64,000 nucleotides of DNA from an uncultured Coriobacteriaceae bacterium. GTDB taxonomy: Bacteria; Actinomycetota; Coriobacteriia; Coriobacteriales; Atopobiaceae. Position numbers and translations under genes: made by a program. The notes under the pieces are model-generated. The model worked only from the letters and a program-made list of their open reading frames with translations. It did not search any database and was not told where the DNA came from. Numbering within the stretch: the stretch's first letter is position 1; the number at the start of each line of letters is the position of its first letter. This document shows, piece by piece, positions 1-8,774 of this stretch. The stretch covers positions 62,001 to 126,000 of the forward strand of contig CADBYM010000006.1 of the NCBI GenBank assembly GCA_902798915.1, in the 5' to 3' direction.

Positions 1-338
1 ACCGCATACTCAGAGAGTCCCACGGCACCCAGTCGGCCATTAATGATAGAGACCGCAGCTCCTTGCTCCTCGGGGCTAAGTCCCTTATCTGCCTTCATGG
101 TCTGTGCCGTGCCCCCCTTGAACCACAGGCCACGTGCGATTCGTTCCTGTACGGGCATCGCAAAGACGATGCTGGCGACACTACACACCAGCACGAACGC
201 GATGACCGCCATACGCCGACGACGGTCGGCGGCAGTGCGCTTACCACGGTCCTGAGACGAGCGTCTACCCGTCCCCTCAGCCTCATTCCAGCCTGCGACA
301 CCCGTCTTTCGGGTCGAGGCCTCATTGCTTCGAGCCAT
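1..338 (-). CDS. secD: Protein translocase subunit SecD, N-terminal part (runs off the window start)
   Basis: Only the first 112 codons are in the window. A GAGGGA ribosome binding site lies 6 bases before the ATG at 338. The visible protein has a basic cytosolic head of about 45 residues, one membrane segment (MAVIAFVLVCSVASIVFAMP), then the periplasmic start of SecD: a GLWFKGG stretch matching the GLDLxGG region and INGRLGAVGLSEY matching the family's NRVNALGVSE region. SecD with SecF helps complete Sec-dependent export using the proton gradient. It follows tgt on the same strand, as in the common tgt-yajC-secD-secF order, but no yajC is present in the 180-base gap. Family assignment rests on a short stretch, so it is good but not certain. 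Confidence 0.8.
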   Translation of the reverse strand, partial: MARSNEASTRKTGVAGWNEAEGTGRRSSQDRGKRTAADRRRRMAVIAFVLVCSVASIVFAMPVQERIARGLWFKGGTAQTMKADKGLSPEEQGAAVSIINGRLGAVGLSEYA

Positions 339-518
339 TGCAGTCCCTCTTTCGCATACAATAGTCCCTCATATGAGTAACTTATGGAGTTTAGCATGCG
401 TAGCATGGAAGACACAAGTGCCATTTCGTAAGCCTACATTTTGAGGCGCCTCTATGTGGTTGCCCCCATGGGTAGTGTGTGGAGGACCCGCAACCAGAAC
501 CCATGGCGCACGGTCTCA

Positions 519-1658
519 CTAGAAATCATTCACGGCAGCACTCTGCTCCCAATCGTCCACGAAGGAGGCGTACGTCCCTTTGATGATTGCCTCGCGTGCG
601 CGTCTCATAAGATCGAGCAGGTAGTATATGTTGTGCTGCGAAAGCAGCTGCGCGCCGACCATCTCGTGCTGCTTCACCAGATGATGCACGTATGCCCGCG
701 AGAAGCCGCCCGCACAGGCAGGGCATGAGCAGTGCTCGTCAAGCGGACCCGCATCATGCGCGAAGCGTGCGTTCTTGAGGTTCAGGCGCCCCTCACTCGA
801 GAACGCCGTCCCCATTCGCGCGGTCCTAGTGGGCAGCACACAGTCGAACATGTCGATGCCGCAGGCGACTCCGCGAACAAGCGTCGTGGGGTTGCCCACC
901 CCCATGAGGTAGCGAGGCTTTCCCTTTGGCATATGCTCGCTCACGAGCGGGGTCAGAGACTCGAACATCGTCTCGTGGCTCTCCCCGACGGAATACCCGC
1001 CTATGCCGTAACCCGGGAAGTCACCGCACTCCTCAAGATGCGCCAGAGAACGAAGTCGCAAGTCGAGGTCCATGCCACCTTGCACGATGCCGAAGAGCGC
1101 CTGATCCCTTCGCGTGTGGGATGCATAGCAGCGCTCAGCCCAGCGGCTCGAGAGCTCTACCGCACGTTCGACGTATGCACGCGGCGACGGGTAGCCCGGG
1201 CACTGGTCGAGCTGCATGACAATATCTGCACCGAGCAACTGCGCGATGCGCATGTTCTCCTCGGGGGTCCAGCGCATGCGCTCACCGCCATAGTCGACCG
1301 CCCTAAACTGCACGCCGTCTTCCGAGAGCTTGAAGTGGTCGCCCAGGCTAAACACCTGAAATCCGCCCGAGTCCGTAAGGATTGGCCCGTCCCAGCGCAT
1401 GAACCCATGCAGTCCACCCATCTCCGCCACGAGCTCCGCCCCGGGTCGCACCGAAAGGTGATACAGGTTTGCAAGCAGAATCTGCGTCCCCAGCTCCTTG
1501 AGCTGGGCAGGCAGCAGCCCCTTCACCGTTGCCTTGGTGCCTACGGGCATGAAGATGGGCGTGGGAACGTCTCCATGGGGTGTGTGGAACACGCCCGCGC
1601 GCGCACTCGTCTTTGAGTCCTGCGCAATGACGTCGTACGTGAACCACTTCTCAGACAT
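519..1658 (-). CDS. tgt: Queuine/preQ1 tRNA-guanine transglycosylase
   Basis: Exchanges guanine-34 of tRNA Asp, Asn, His and Tyr for preQ1 in the bacterial queuosine pathway. At 379 residues it has the normal length. Visible hallmarks: DSGGFQVFSL near residue 96 (substrate-binding Asp), GGYSVGE, the DCVLPTRTARMG block carrying the nucleophilic Asp, and the C-terminal zinc site HCSCPACAGGFSRAYVHHL. The ATG at 1658 overlaps the end of the upstream HAD gene by 8 bases, so the two are probably translationally coupled in a ptsH-HAD-tgt operon. queA and queH, acting later in the same pathway, lie 2.8-6.3 kb away. Confidence 0.97.
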   Translation of the reverse strand: MSEKWFTYDVIAQDSKTSARAGVFHTPHGDVPTPIFMPVGTKATVKGLLPAQLKELGTQILLANLYHLSVRPGAELVAEMGGLHGFMRWDGPILTDSGGFQVFSLGDHFKLSEDGVQFRAVDYGGERMRWTPEENMRIAQLLGADIVMQLDQCPGYPSPRAYVERAVELSSRWAERCYASHTRRDQALFGIVQGGMDLDLRLRSLAHLEECGDFPGYGIGGYSVGESHETMFESLTPLVSEHMPKGKPRYLMGVGNPTTLVRGVACGIDMFDCVLPTRTARMGTAFSSEGRLNLKNARFAHDAGPLDEHCSCPACAGGFSRAYVHHLVKQHEMVGAQLLSQHNIYYLLDLMRRAREAIIKGTYASFVDDWEQSAAVNDF

Positions 1659-2610
1659 ACCTAGTCCCCTCCTTAAGCCCGCCAGACGCGAGCATATTCT
1701 CTATCCATACCGCGACTCCGTCTTTGTCGACGGATGGGCATACCTCATAAGCCGCATTCTTCAACGCGTCATCCGCGTTGTCCACGGCAACGAATCGCCC
1801 CACTGCAGAGACGAGCGGCAGATCGTTGCCCCCGTCACCGAATGCGACGACATGCGCTGGGTCGACACCGAGCAGGTCCATGAGCGCCCGTGCTCCCGCG
1901 CCCTTGGTGACCCCCCGCGCGGTTATCTCGAGCTCGGTGCTACCCATGCGAACCACCTCGAACCGCCCGTCAGCACGCAGGCGTTCTGCCGCCTCCGCGC
2001 ACGCGGACGCATCGAGTATGCTGCACCCCATCTTCTCCACGCCCCCCGTCGCCTTCTGAAGCTGGGGGCCAACGCTCACCACCTGGCGTATTCTGCCACG
2101 CGTAACCATACGCACCGCATAGCGCATGCCTCGCCGCGCCATCCGCAGCAAGTGGCGCACCCTACCACCATCAGCAGACGCATAGCGACTCGTCCTTGCG
2201 ATGGCGCCCGTCCTACCCGTAAGCATGTATGAGGCACCCTTCCACTCGAAGTAGGCCCTCCCGCCAAAGAAGGCATTCCATGCCGGACGGAACTCCCGCA
2301 GAAGCTCATAGCAGTCGAGTGCGTCATGCTTGGAGAGGTTATGGCTGAAGAGGCATCCTTCCTCACGCAACGAGACCACACGCGCCCCGTTCGAGCACAC
2401 GGCGAAGTCCATGACCCCAGACGATAGGATGCTCCGATTCACCATGCAAAGCGCTCTGCCCGATGAGATGGAGAGCAAGAAGCCAGCATCATGGGCACGG
2501 CGAAGTGCGTCGAGCACCCGCTTCGAGACGACGGATCCAGCCTGCACAATCGTGTCGTCCAAATCGAACAAGAGAAGCCCGACACCGTTATGGTGCCGGG
2601 CATCTAGCAC
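1651..2610 (-). CDS. Cof-type HAD family phosphatase
   Basis: HAD-superfamily hydrolase of the Cof type (class IIB cap), 319 residues from the proposed start. Motif I is FDLDDT with the nucleophile Asp about residue 16, motif II is SSGR, and motif IV is GDGGNDLPLV. Such enzymes dephosphorylate sugar phosphates or other small phosphorylated compounds; substrate cannot be told from sequence. An ATG at 2715 would overlap the whole 3' end of ptsH, so I prefer the GTG at 2610, 28 bases after ptsH stops; a GAAGGA lies upstream but with a long spacer, so the start is uncertain. It sits between ptsH and tgt on the same strand. Confidence 0.85.
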   Translation of the reverse strand: MLDARHHNGVGLLLFDLDDTIVQAGSVVSKRVLDALRRAHDAGFLLSISSGRALCMVNRSILSSGVMDFAVCSNGARVVSLREEGCLFSHNLSKHDALDCYELLREFRPAWNAFFGGRAYFEWKGASYMLTGRTGAIARTSRYASADGGRVRHLLRMARRGMRYAVRMVTRGRIRQVVSVGPQLQKATGGVEKMGCSILDASACAEAAERLRADGRFEVVRMGSTELEITARGVTKGAGARALMDLLGVDPAHVVAFGDGGNDLPLVSAVGRFVAVDNADDALKNAAYEVCPSVDKDGVAVWIENMLASGGLKEGTRYV

Positions 2611-2638
2611 AAGTGCTAAATCGCGTCCTTCTGTAGGA

Positions 2639-2911
2639 CTACTCACCAAAGCCGCTGTCCACGAGGGCAATGAGGGCGTCGAGAGCAGCCTGCTCGTCGG
2701 GACCATCGCAAGCAATCTCGACCTTGGTGCCAGAGCCCATGCCGGCAGCCAGGATCATCATGATGGACTTAGCGTTGACAGGAGCGGAACCCTTGTCGAC
2801 GTCCTTGATGGTGACGGAGCTCTCGTACTTCTTGGCCTCGGTCACGAAGACGGAAGCGGGGCGGGCGTGCAGGCCGGTAGCGTTAACGATGGACGTCTGC
2901 TTAGAAACCAT
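2639..2911 (-). CDS. ptsH: Phosphocarrier protein HPr
   Basis: Small cytosolic phosphate carrier of the PEP:sugar phosphotransferase system. The 90-residue product carries TGLHARPAS, with the phosphorylated His at residue 15, and KSIMMILAAG, whose Ser49 corresponds to the regulatory Ser46 of Gram-positive HPr. The frame stays open further upstream, but AAGGAGC before the ATG at 2911 and the family length fix the start. No ptsI neighbour is visible, so HPr is encoded apart from enzyme I. A good promoter lies upstream, and the HAD and tgt genes follow closely, so HPr is probably the first gene of the transcript. Confidence 0.96.
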   Translation of the reverse strand: MVSKQTSIVNATGLHARPASVFVTEAKKYESSVTIKDVDKGSAPVNAKSIMMILAAGMGSGTKVEIACDGPDEQAALDALIALVDSGFGE

Positions 2912-2979
2912 GTGATGCTCCTTCGACTCGAACGAACTGAGAGTGGCCCCCATGGCCACTTCCCACGACACTAGAGAGG

Positions 2980-3010
2980 AGACTACCACACACGACGCCC
3001 AATTTGTCAA
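2980..3010 (-). promoter_or_regulatory. Putative sigma-70-type promoter for ptsH
   Basis: On the minus strand a perfect TTGACA (3005-3010) is followed after 19 bases by TAGTCT (2980-2985), preceded by TGTGG that could add extended -10 contacts. It lies about 70 bases before the ptsH ATG. The spacer is longer than the ideal 17. Confidence 0.5.
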
Positions 3011-3125
3011 GCAACTCGCCGACTTGGCCCACTTGTTCGTTGAGCGTGCAATTTCACGCCGTGCACGGCACACGCGAATAGGGTTACAATCAGTGCGGGC
3101 ATACCACGCGAAAGGATTTTTGGGA

Positions 3126-4436
3126 ATGCAAGACACGATGGGCACCGATTTCGAGCGTGAGTCAAAGGACGCATACGTAGATGACCCTCACACGGAGGAC
3201 GCCATGGCGCAGGACGAGGCGACCGACAAAGAGGCAGCGGAGGACGAAGCGGTCGGTGATGCGTTGCTGAAGGTCGGCAACTCGGCGCGCTCTGCGGCCC
3301 AAGGGGCGGGACGATCATTCGCAGGAGGCCTCAGCGCACTTCGTCAGGTGCGGCAGGCTTCAAAGATGCGCTTGGACGCCGAGGCGGACGTACGCGAAAT
3401 CGAGCTAGGCCTTGAGGAAGACCGCACCGAGCTCGCTCACCGCGAGGACGTGGAACGCAACTATCACGAAATCGTCCAGGATCAAGAGGCAGAACTCGAG
3501 GATGCCCATGCCGTCAAGTCAGATGCAGAGACGCAGATCGATTCCCAGCGAGCAGAGGTCAAGCGCCTCGAAGCCGAGCTGAGGGCGATGCGCGAGCAGC
3601 ATGAGCAAAAGCTGCGGCCCTACCGCAACCTGATGGACAGCTCGCGAGGACGCTCCGATGACGCCGCAAAGTCCCTCGCAGGCATTCGCCGCGACGTGCG
3701 CAACGCCGAGCGCGCTCTGAGCGAGGCGACGAAGAACCGCGACGCTCGCATCTCTGCCGCGCACCGCGCCGTCGACGCGGCTCAGGAACGCGTGGGAGCC
3801 GTGGAGACGGAGCTCAACGCACTCCTTGCAGAGGCAGATGGAGTTGGGGCGTCGAACACCCTGGCAAAGATGGAGGGCGAACTTGCTTCTAATCGCGCGA
3901 CTTTGGAGTCGGCACGCTCTGACGTCGTGCTCATCACGCAGGAGGCGCAAGAAGCGGTCGACCAAGCACAGCGCAGACTGCTCTCGCTCCAACGGGACCA
4001 AGCACAGGCCGAAAAGCTCGCCGAGACGACCAAGGCAGAGGCAACCGCACGAAAGAACGAGTACGACGGCATGTATCGTGCGGCACAGACGAAGGAGCGG
4101 GCACACGAGGACGCCATCAAGTCGTGCGAGGCGCGCATCCGCGACCTGACGACGACGCGCAAAGAGGCCCTTGGACGCATCGAGGACGCCCGGGACATGC
4201 TCGAGGAGGCGCACGAGATTCATGCCCACCCCGAGACCACCGAAGAGTTGCGACAGCGCATCGCAGACGAGGAGGCAGACCTCCTCGACGCCCAAGCGGA
4301 ACTCGACGAACTTCTCGAGTCCGAACGGGAGCTGCGACGTTCGACGCGAACCTCACGCCTCATCGTTATCGCCGCCGCGGTCGTGGCAGTCGTAGTGATT
4401 GCCCTGCTCGTTTGGCACTTCTTCTTGCGCGGCTAG
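3126..4436 (+). CDS. Tail-anchored long coiled-coil protein
   Basis: Unrecognised protein of 436 residues. The ATG at 3126 follows AAAGGA at 9 bases and a TACAAT -10-like element at 3085-3090. After an acidic head (residues 1-50) and a short Ala/Arg stretch, residues about 75-400 are almost entirely Glu/Ala/Arg/Lys-rich heptad-like sequence, expected to form a long coiled coil. Residues about 409-433 are one hydrophobic segment (LIVIAAAVVAVVVIALLVW) ending in HFFLRG, so the protein should be C-terminally anchored with the coil in the cytosol. No catalytic motif is seen. It converges on queA with a 14-base gap. The architecture suggests a scaffold or envelope-linked structural role, which is only an inference. 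Confidence 0.8.
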   Translation: MQDTMGTDFERESKDAYVDDPHTEDAMAQDEATDKEAAEDEAVGDALLKVGNSARSAAQGAGRSFAGGLSALRQVRQASKMRLDAEADVREIELGLEEDRTELAHREDVERNYHEIVQDQEAELEDAHAVKSDAETQIDSQRAEVKRLEAELRAMREQHEQKLRPYRNLMDSSRGRSDDAAKSLAGIRRDVRNAERALSEATKNRDARISAAHRAVDAAQERVGAVETELNALLAEADGVGASNTLAKMEGELASNRATLESARSDVVLITQEAQEAVDQAQRRLLSLQRDQAQAEKLAETTKAEATARKNEYDGMYRAAQTKERAHEDAIKSCEARIRDLTTTRKEALGRIEDARDMLEEAHEIHAHPETTEELRQRIADEEADLLDAQAELDELLESERELRRSTRTSRLIVIAAAVVAVVVIALLVWHFFLRG

Positions 4437-4450
4437 TTGCTCGTTGATCG

Positions 4451-5539
4451 CTACAGGATGAGCATGGCGTCCCCAAAGGAGAGCATGCGATAGCGCTCCT
4501 CGATCGCCTCCTCGTACGCCGCCATTATCTGCTCGCGCGTGGCAAAGGCAGAGACGAGCATCATGAGCGTGGAGCGAGGCACGTGGAAGTTCGTGACCAT
4601 CGCATCAACCACATGAAACTCTGAGCCCGGCATGAGAAACAGGTTGGTCGTGGCGTTCTGGCGAGCTACGATCGTACCTGCTGAGGCATCCCACGCGCTC
4701 TCGAGCGAGCGGACGCTCGTAGTGCCGACGGCCACGACGCGATGCCCTGCCTCATGCGTCGCACGCACGGCATCAACCACGTCTTGCCCCACGTGGTAGC
4801 GCTCCGTATGGATGATGTGATCGCGTGGATCGTCCTCCTCGACCAGTCGGAAGGTGTCGATTCCCACCTCGAGCTCGACCTCGGCCCAGCGCACGCCGTC
4901 CGCCTTGAGCTTCGCGAGCAGGCCCGGCGTGAAGTGCAGCCCCGCCGTCGGCGCAGCGGCCGAGTGCTCTTCTCGCATGGCAAAGACGGTCTGGTACTTC
5001 TCGGGATCTCCCTCGTAGTCGGTGATGTAGGGAGGCAGCGGCACATGTCCGACAGCATGTATCGCATCGTCGAGCGTGCGTCCTCCCCGAGGTTCGAAGC
5101 GGACGATGCGGCCTCCCCTGCTGCCCTCCACGAAGTCGAGCACCGTACCGACGAGCACCGTCTCGGCCGCATCCGGAGCAAGGAGTCCACCGGCCCTGAA
5201 CTCCATCGTCGCCCCCTGCCGCAGTCGTCTGCCTGGATGCACAAGGCACTCCCAGGTCGTGCCCAGCGGATCCAAGTCCTCCCGCCTGCGCAGCAGCAGC
5301 GCCTCGACGACGCCTCCCGTCGGCTTGCGGCCTACCAACCGCGCGGGCAGCACCCGCGTGCGATTTGCGACGAGCAAGTCGCCTGCATCGAGGTACTCGA
5401 TCAGGTCGGTGAACCTGCGGTGCTCAATGGTGCCATCCTTGCGGTGCAGGACCAGGAGCCGACATGAGTCACGCGGCTCCACCGGTGCCTGCGCGATCAG
5501 CTCCTCGGGAAGGTCGTAGTCAAAGTCGTCGGTTCTCAT
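4451..5539 (-). CDS. queA: S-adenosylmethionine:tRNA ribosyltransferase-isomerase
   Basis: Transfers and isomerises the ribosyl part of S-adenosylmethionine onto preQ1-modified tRNA, giving epoxyqueuosine. The 362-residue product begins MRTDDFDYDLPEELIAQ after an AGGAGA site, and contains RDSCRLLVL, APTAGLHFT, VGTTSVRSLE and the C-terminal TNFHVPRSTLMMLVSAFA block typical of QueA. The reading frame extends upstream, but the family start is the ATG at 5539. The zinc-ribbon gene and queH precede it on the same strand, with a 37-base gap, so queH, the zinc-ribbon gene and queA may be co-transcribed. Confidence 0.97.
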   Translation of the reverse strand: MRTDDFDYDLPEELIAQAPVEPRDSCRLLVLHRKDGTIEHRRFTDLIEYLDAGDLLVANRTRVLPARLVGRKPTGGVVEALLLRRREDLDPLGTTWECLVHPGRRLRQGATMEFRAGGLLAPDAAETVLVGTVLDFVEGSRGGRIVRFEPRGGRTLDDAIHAVGHVPLPPYITDYEGDPEKYQTVFAMREEHSAAAPTAGLHFTPGLLAKLKADGVRWAEVELEVGIDTFRLVEEDDPRDHIIHTERYHVGQDVVDAVRATHEAGHRVVAVGTTSVRSLESAWDASAGTIVARQNATTNLFLMPGSEFHVVDAMVTNFHVPRSTLMMLVSAFATREQIMAAYEEAIEERYRMLSFGDAMLIL

Positions 5540-5576
5540 CTGCTCTCCTGTCTTGCGTTTGATGTTACGCCGTCGC

Positions 5577-7316
5577 TCACGCGCGCGGAATCTCGGTCCA
5601 GTCGGCACCAGGGTCGAAGCCGCCGGACCCACCGATCACGTCACCAGCTTGGTTCTCGTACGCACGGTCTGCCGAGACGTCCAGCTCGACCTCGCGCCCA
5701 TCGGACGTGACGAACGTGTTGACGCCGCGAATGGCCTCTGACCAGTCGCCGACGCCCCCGCCAGTGCTGCTTCCCCGAAACTCCGCGTTGGTCCGCTCGC
5801 GAAAGGCGGCGTGATGCGCGTCACTCTGGGCATGCCACGAGGCGAGCTGCGCGTCGAACGCCGCCTGACGCTGCCGATCGGCTGCGAGCGCCGCCTGCGT
5901 CTGGGCGTTCATCCGGGAGATTTGCTGGTTGGTGGCTTGCTGCATGGCTGCCGCATCTTGTCGGGCATCCGCCTCGGCAAGCGAGATGAGCTCCTCGTGT
6001 AACTCGAAGTCGCTCACCAAGGGGACGAACGCCTGCTGATAGAGCCGCTCGAAGGTGCGCACGGGTGAGAAGAGCACGGCGACGCCAGCCACGTCCCAAT
6101 AGATGCTGCCCGAGCGGCGGTAGGACTCGAACTCCGGCAGGCTCCACGCGCCTGTGGCGCCCGCAGCAGAGCCACCACGCGCGTCCTGCGCGCCTTTGCG
6201 CTTGCCCCGACGCCCCAACAGGCCGCCCACCGCCGAACCAAGCCCCACGACCATGCCTGCAGGATTCAGCATGTCGACGCCGGAGGCGTCACGGATGGCG
6301 TACAGACGCACGTAAGCCGCCAGCCTCCACTCGATCTGCCGATACGAGAACTCATAGATGCGCGTGAGCTCGGCCGCGAAGGGGTCTTTGAGCAGCGCGC
6401 CGCCAGACGATCGCGCGGCACGCTTGAACCGGGCATGGCCCATCTGCTGGAGCTGGCCAAGGCGCGTTGAGCCCACCTCACGCACGAGTCGCACGCCAGC
6501 TCCGACGGTCTCTTTCGTGATGTGGCGCATGGCGTCATCGGCAAGCTCGCGCGGGTCGGGCACCTCGGCGTAGTTGGTACGATCCACCCCCGCAAGGGCG
6601 GCACCATACATGGCCATGGTCGCCCGCATGCTCTCGCTCATGCGCATGCCCGCATCACCGAGCTCAAGGTTCATCTGGCCGCCCTCGCCATCGCCAAAGC
6701 TCGCCCGCGCGAGGTACGGCCGTGAGCTTGAGCCGCCGCGCAGCAGTGCTGCCTCACTCAGCCGCCAGTTCGTGGGAAGCGTCACCAAGAAGAGCCCCCG
6801 GCCGCTCGCAGAGTCGCGTACGACCGCATTGCGCCGGTATTGGGGCTGCGCAGCCTCGCGTGCGGCAGCCTCGCGTGCGGCCTGCTCCCGAGCCGCGGCC
6901 TCGCGTGCGGCTTGCTCCCGGGCCGCCCGCTCCCGAGCTGCCTCGCGCGCAGCCCGCTCTCGCTCGGCAGCCTCGCGTTCCGCCTGCTGTCGGGCCTTTT
7001 CAGCCCTCCATGCCTCCTCTTGACGACGCATCTCCTCCTGCTGCGCCTCGAACGCGGCGCGCTGCTCCTCGGCCTGCCTCTTGGCCTCCTCGGCATCGCG
7101 CTCGGCTTGTCTGCACGTCTTCTCGGCCTGCCGCGCCGCCTCTTGGGCCTCGCGCATCGTCGCCTGTGCGGCGCGCAGCATCCCCTCTATCGCCCGCGCC
7201 TGCGCGATGTCCACCGGCTTTCCGCAATGCGGGCAGAAGCACCGCGCGACCTCCGCACGCGGCATGAAGCGCTCCCCGCACGCGGGACACATCAACGGAT
7301 TCTCGGACTCGCTCAT
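5577..7316 (-). CDS. Zinc-ribbon and coiled-coil protein of unknown function, coupled to queH
   Basis: Unrecognised, 579 residues. The N-terminus is a zinc ribbon: CPAC at residues 10-13 and CPHC near 29-32. Residues about 45-165 are a highly charged Ala/Arg/Glu/Gln coiled coil with runs of the repeat unit AAREQ/AAREA, which also makes the DNA locally repetitive at 6841-7000. The remaining 400 residues form one or more soluble domains without a motif I know; short Gly/Arg-rich stretches occur near residue 390 and 530. Its ATG overlaps the stop of queH in an ATGA junction, and it precedes queA by 37 bases. Zinc-ribbon proteins often bind nucleic acid or act as scaffolds; a role in tRNA modification is suggested only by position. 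Confidence 0.85.
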   Translation of the reverse strand: MSESENPLMCPACGERFMPRAEVARCFCPHCGKPVDIAQARAIEGMLRAAQATMREAQEAARQAEKTCRQAERDAEEAKRQAEEQRAAFEAQQEEMRRQEEAWRAEKARQQAEREAAERERAAREAARERAAREQAAREAAAREQAAREAAAREAAQPQYRRNAVVRDSASGRGLFLVTLPTNWRLSEAALLRGGSSSRPYLARASFGDGEGGQMNLELGDAGMRMSESMRATMAMYGAALAGVDRTNYAEVPDPRELADDAMRHITKETVGAGVRLVREVGSTRLGQLQQMGHARFKRAARSSGGALLKDPFAAELTRIYEFSYRQIEWRLAAYVRLYAIRDASGVDMLNPAGMVVGLGSAVGGLLGRRGKRKGAQDARGGSAAGATGAWSLPEFESYRRSGSIYWDVAGVAVLFSPVRTFERLYQQAFVPLVSDFELHEELISLAEADARQDAAAMQQATNQQISRMNAQTQAALAADRQRQAAFDAQLASWHAQSDAHHAAFRERTNAEFRGSSTGGGVGDWSEAIRGVNTFVTSDGREVELDVSADRAYENQAGDVIGGSGGFDPGADWTEIPRA

Positions 7317-7933
7317 CTCGCACTCTCCTCCGCCGTCATTCCCGCACGCACCATCTTCTTCGCCGCCTTCCGCGCATCGCGACGCTCATGCCGCTCGATG
7401 GCAGCCTCGGCCGCGCTGAAGCGGCAGCCGCAGTAGTTCTGGCGATACATGCCCAGCTCGCGCGAACGCCTCGTCGCCTCGGGATAGCGTGGCCGGAAGT
7501 CGCGCACCACCGGAATCAGTCCATGCCGCTCTGCGAGTGTGACCAGCACCTCGTTGCATGTCTCGAAGAGCTGGTAGGGCGAGACGGCAAGCGTGGTCGA
7601 GATGTGCTCGAATCCCCGCTCGCTGGCCACGCGGCAACTCTCCGCAAGGCGAATCGCATAGCAGGCACGACAACGACGCTCCCGGTCGAAGCCGGCCGGC
7701 GCCGCACCGCGCTCCCATGCCGCGCGGTCGTCTGCCGCCACAATCACCTCGACGTGCGCCACGTCACGCGCCCAGTCGAGCAGCGTCCGCAGGCGCAGGT
7801 CATGCTCGGTGAGCGGTTGGATGTTTGGATTTGTCCAGCAGATCGTCGGCTCGAAGCCCTCCTCGCGAAGCAGCCGCAGTGGCTCGAGCGAGCACGGGCC
7901 GCAGCAGGCGTGCAAGAGAAGCGGTATGCACAT
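7313..7933 (-). CDS. queH: Epoxyqueuosine reductase QueH
   Basis: Reduces epoxyqueuosine in tRNA to queuosine, the last pathway step, by an iron-sulfur enzyme unrelated to cobalamin-dependent QueG. The 206-residue product starts MCIPLLLHACCGPCSLEPL after AAGGAGAG, and shows the family Cys sets: CCGPC near residues 10-14, CRACYA in the middle, and YCGCRFS near the C-terminus. With tgt and queA within 6 kb, the window holds the tRNA-level half of the pathway. No preQ1 synthesis genes (queD, queE, queC, queF) are visible, so the precursor may be made elsewhere in the genome or salvaged. The stop is overlapped by the start of the zinc-ribbon gene. Confidence 0.95.
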   Translation of the reverse strand: MCIPLLLHACCGPCSLEPLRLLREEGFEPTICWTNPNIQPLTEHDLRLRTLLDWARDVAHVEVIVAADDRAAWERGAAPAGFDRERRCRACYAIRLAESCRVASERGFEHISTTLAVSPYQLFETCNEVLVTLAERHGLIPVVRDFRPRYPEATRRSRELGMYRQNYCGCRFSAAEAAIERHERRDARKAAKKMVRAGMTAEESAR

Positions 7934-8093
7934 GGACTCTCCTTCGAGCGACGGAACAGAACGCATCAGTCGCGCAGAATGATACCCCATGTATAACGTG
8001 CTGCGGGGGATTTGCCGCGGGGGACACGTCCGGGCGCGACATATCTCGGGGCAGACCGCGCGGGATACACCTCGCAGAACCTACCGGCCTTCG

Positions 8094-8774
8094 CTAGCGC
8101 TCGTCCACGAAGGAGAGGGCAACGACCGCGAAGACAGCATATATGACGGCAAAAACCAACAGAATGAGCCACAGCCCGAGCAGGTTTCCCGTGGTGGAGG
8201 CCTGTTCCTCGACCCTGCCATAGAGGTAGGAGTCAAACATGTCGTTGGCGTGCGCGCTCGCGCAGATGGCGGCAAGACCCCAGCGGCTGATGGTGACGCT
8301 CGACAAGGCCTTGAGGGCGCCGTCCAACTCAAAGATCGCCCCGGACATCACGAGCTGCACGATCAGCACGAAGGGCATCACCGTCATGGCCGTGTTTTCG
8401 CTCGACACGATGGACGAGACGAGCAGCCCCAATGCGTCGGCCGAGAAGGTCACGAGGAAGAACGTCACGTACATCTCCACGACAGGCGGCAGGAACACCC
8501 CCTCTTCGATGAAGTGATCGAGGCTCATGATGCGCGTGATGACGGTAACGACCAGGGCCTCGACGGCACACAGGCACCCTTCGTACAACCAGTGCGCCAC
8601 CACGTACGAGCGCAGGTTGAGCCCAGTACGAAACTCTCTGCGCACGATGTCGCGCTCACGGCACACGGTACGGATGGAATTGAAAATGCCGATCCAAATG
8701 CACGCACTCACCAAGGCAAAGGAGCCGTTCTTGGTGTCTACGTAATTCAACATTGAGCAGATCGTCATGCGCAC
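8094..8774 (-). pseudogene. Remnant of an ABC-2 type exporter permease (C-terminal half only)
   Basis: The open frame encodes about 220 residues matching the C-terminal membrane half of large ABC-2/FHA-type exporters: ACIWIGIFNSI, then CRERDIVRREFRTGL, then five or so membrane segments ending AVVALSFVDER. The ATP-binding domain and the first part of the membrane domain are missing. Upstream, in another frame, the DNA encodes the start of a Ser/Thr kinase (8762-8862), so a deletion seems to have joined two genes out of frame around 8750-8775. A short product could still be made, but as a transporter it should be non-functional. Confidence 0.75.

Noticed and set aside
2911-3145. Upstream extension of the ptsH frame by 78 codons
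   Set aside because: HPr is a 85-90 residue protein; the extension has no SD at its start and covers the promoter.
6841-7000. Repetitive DNA with recurring GCGTGCGGC
   Set aside because: It encodes the Ala/Arg/Glu coiled coil of the zinc-ribbon gene; no separate mobile or regulatory repeat is needed.
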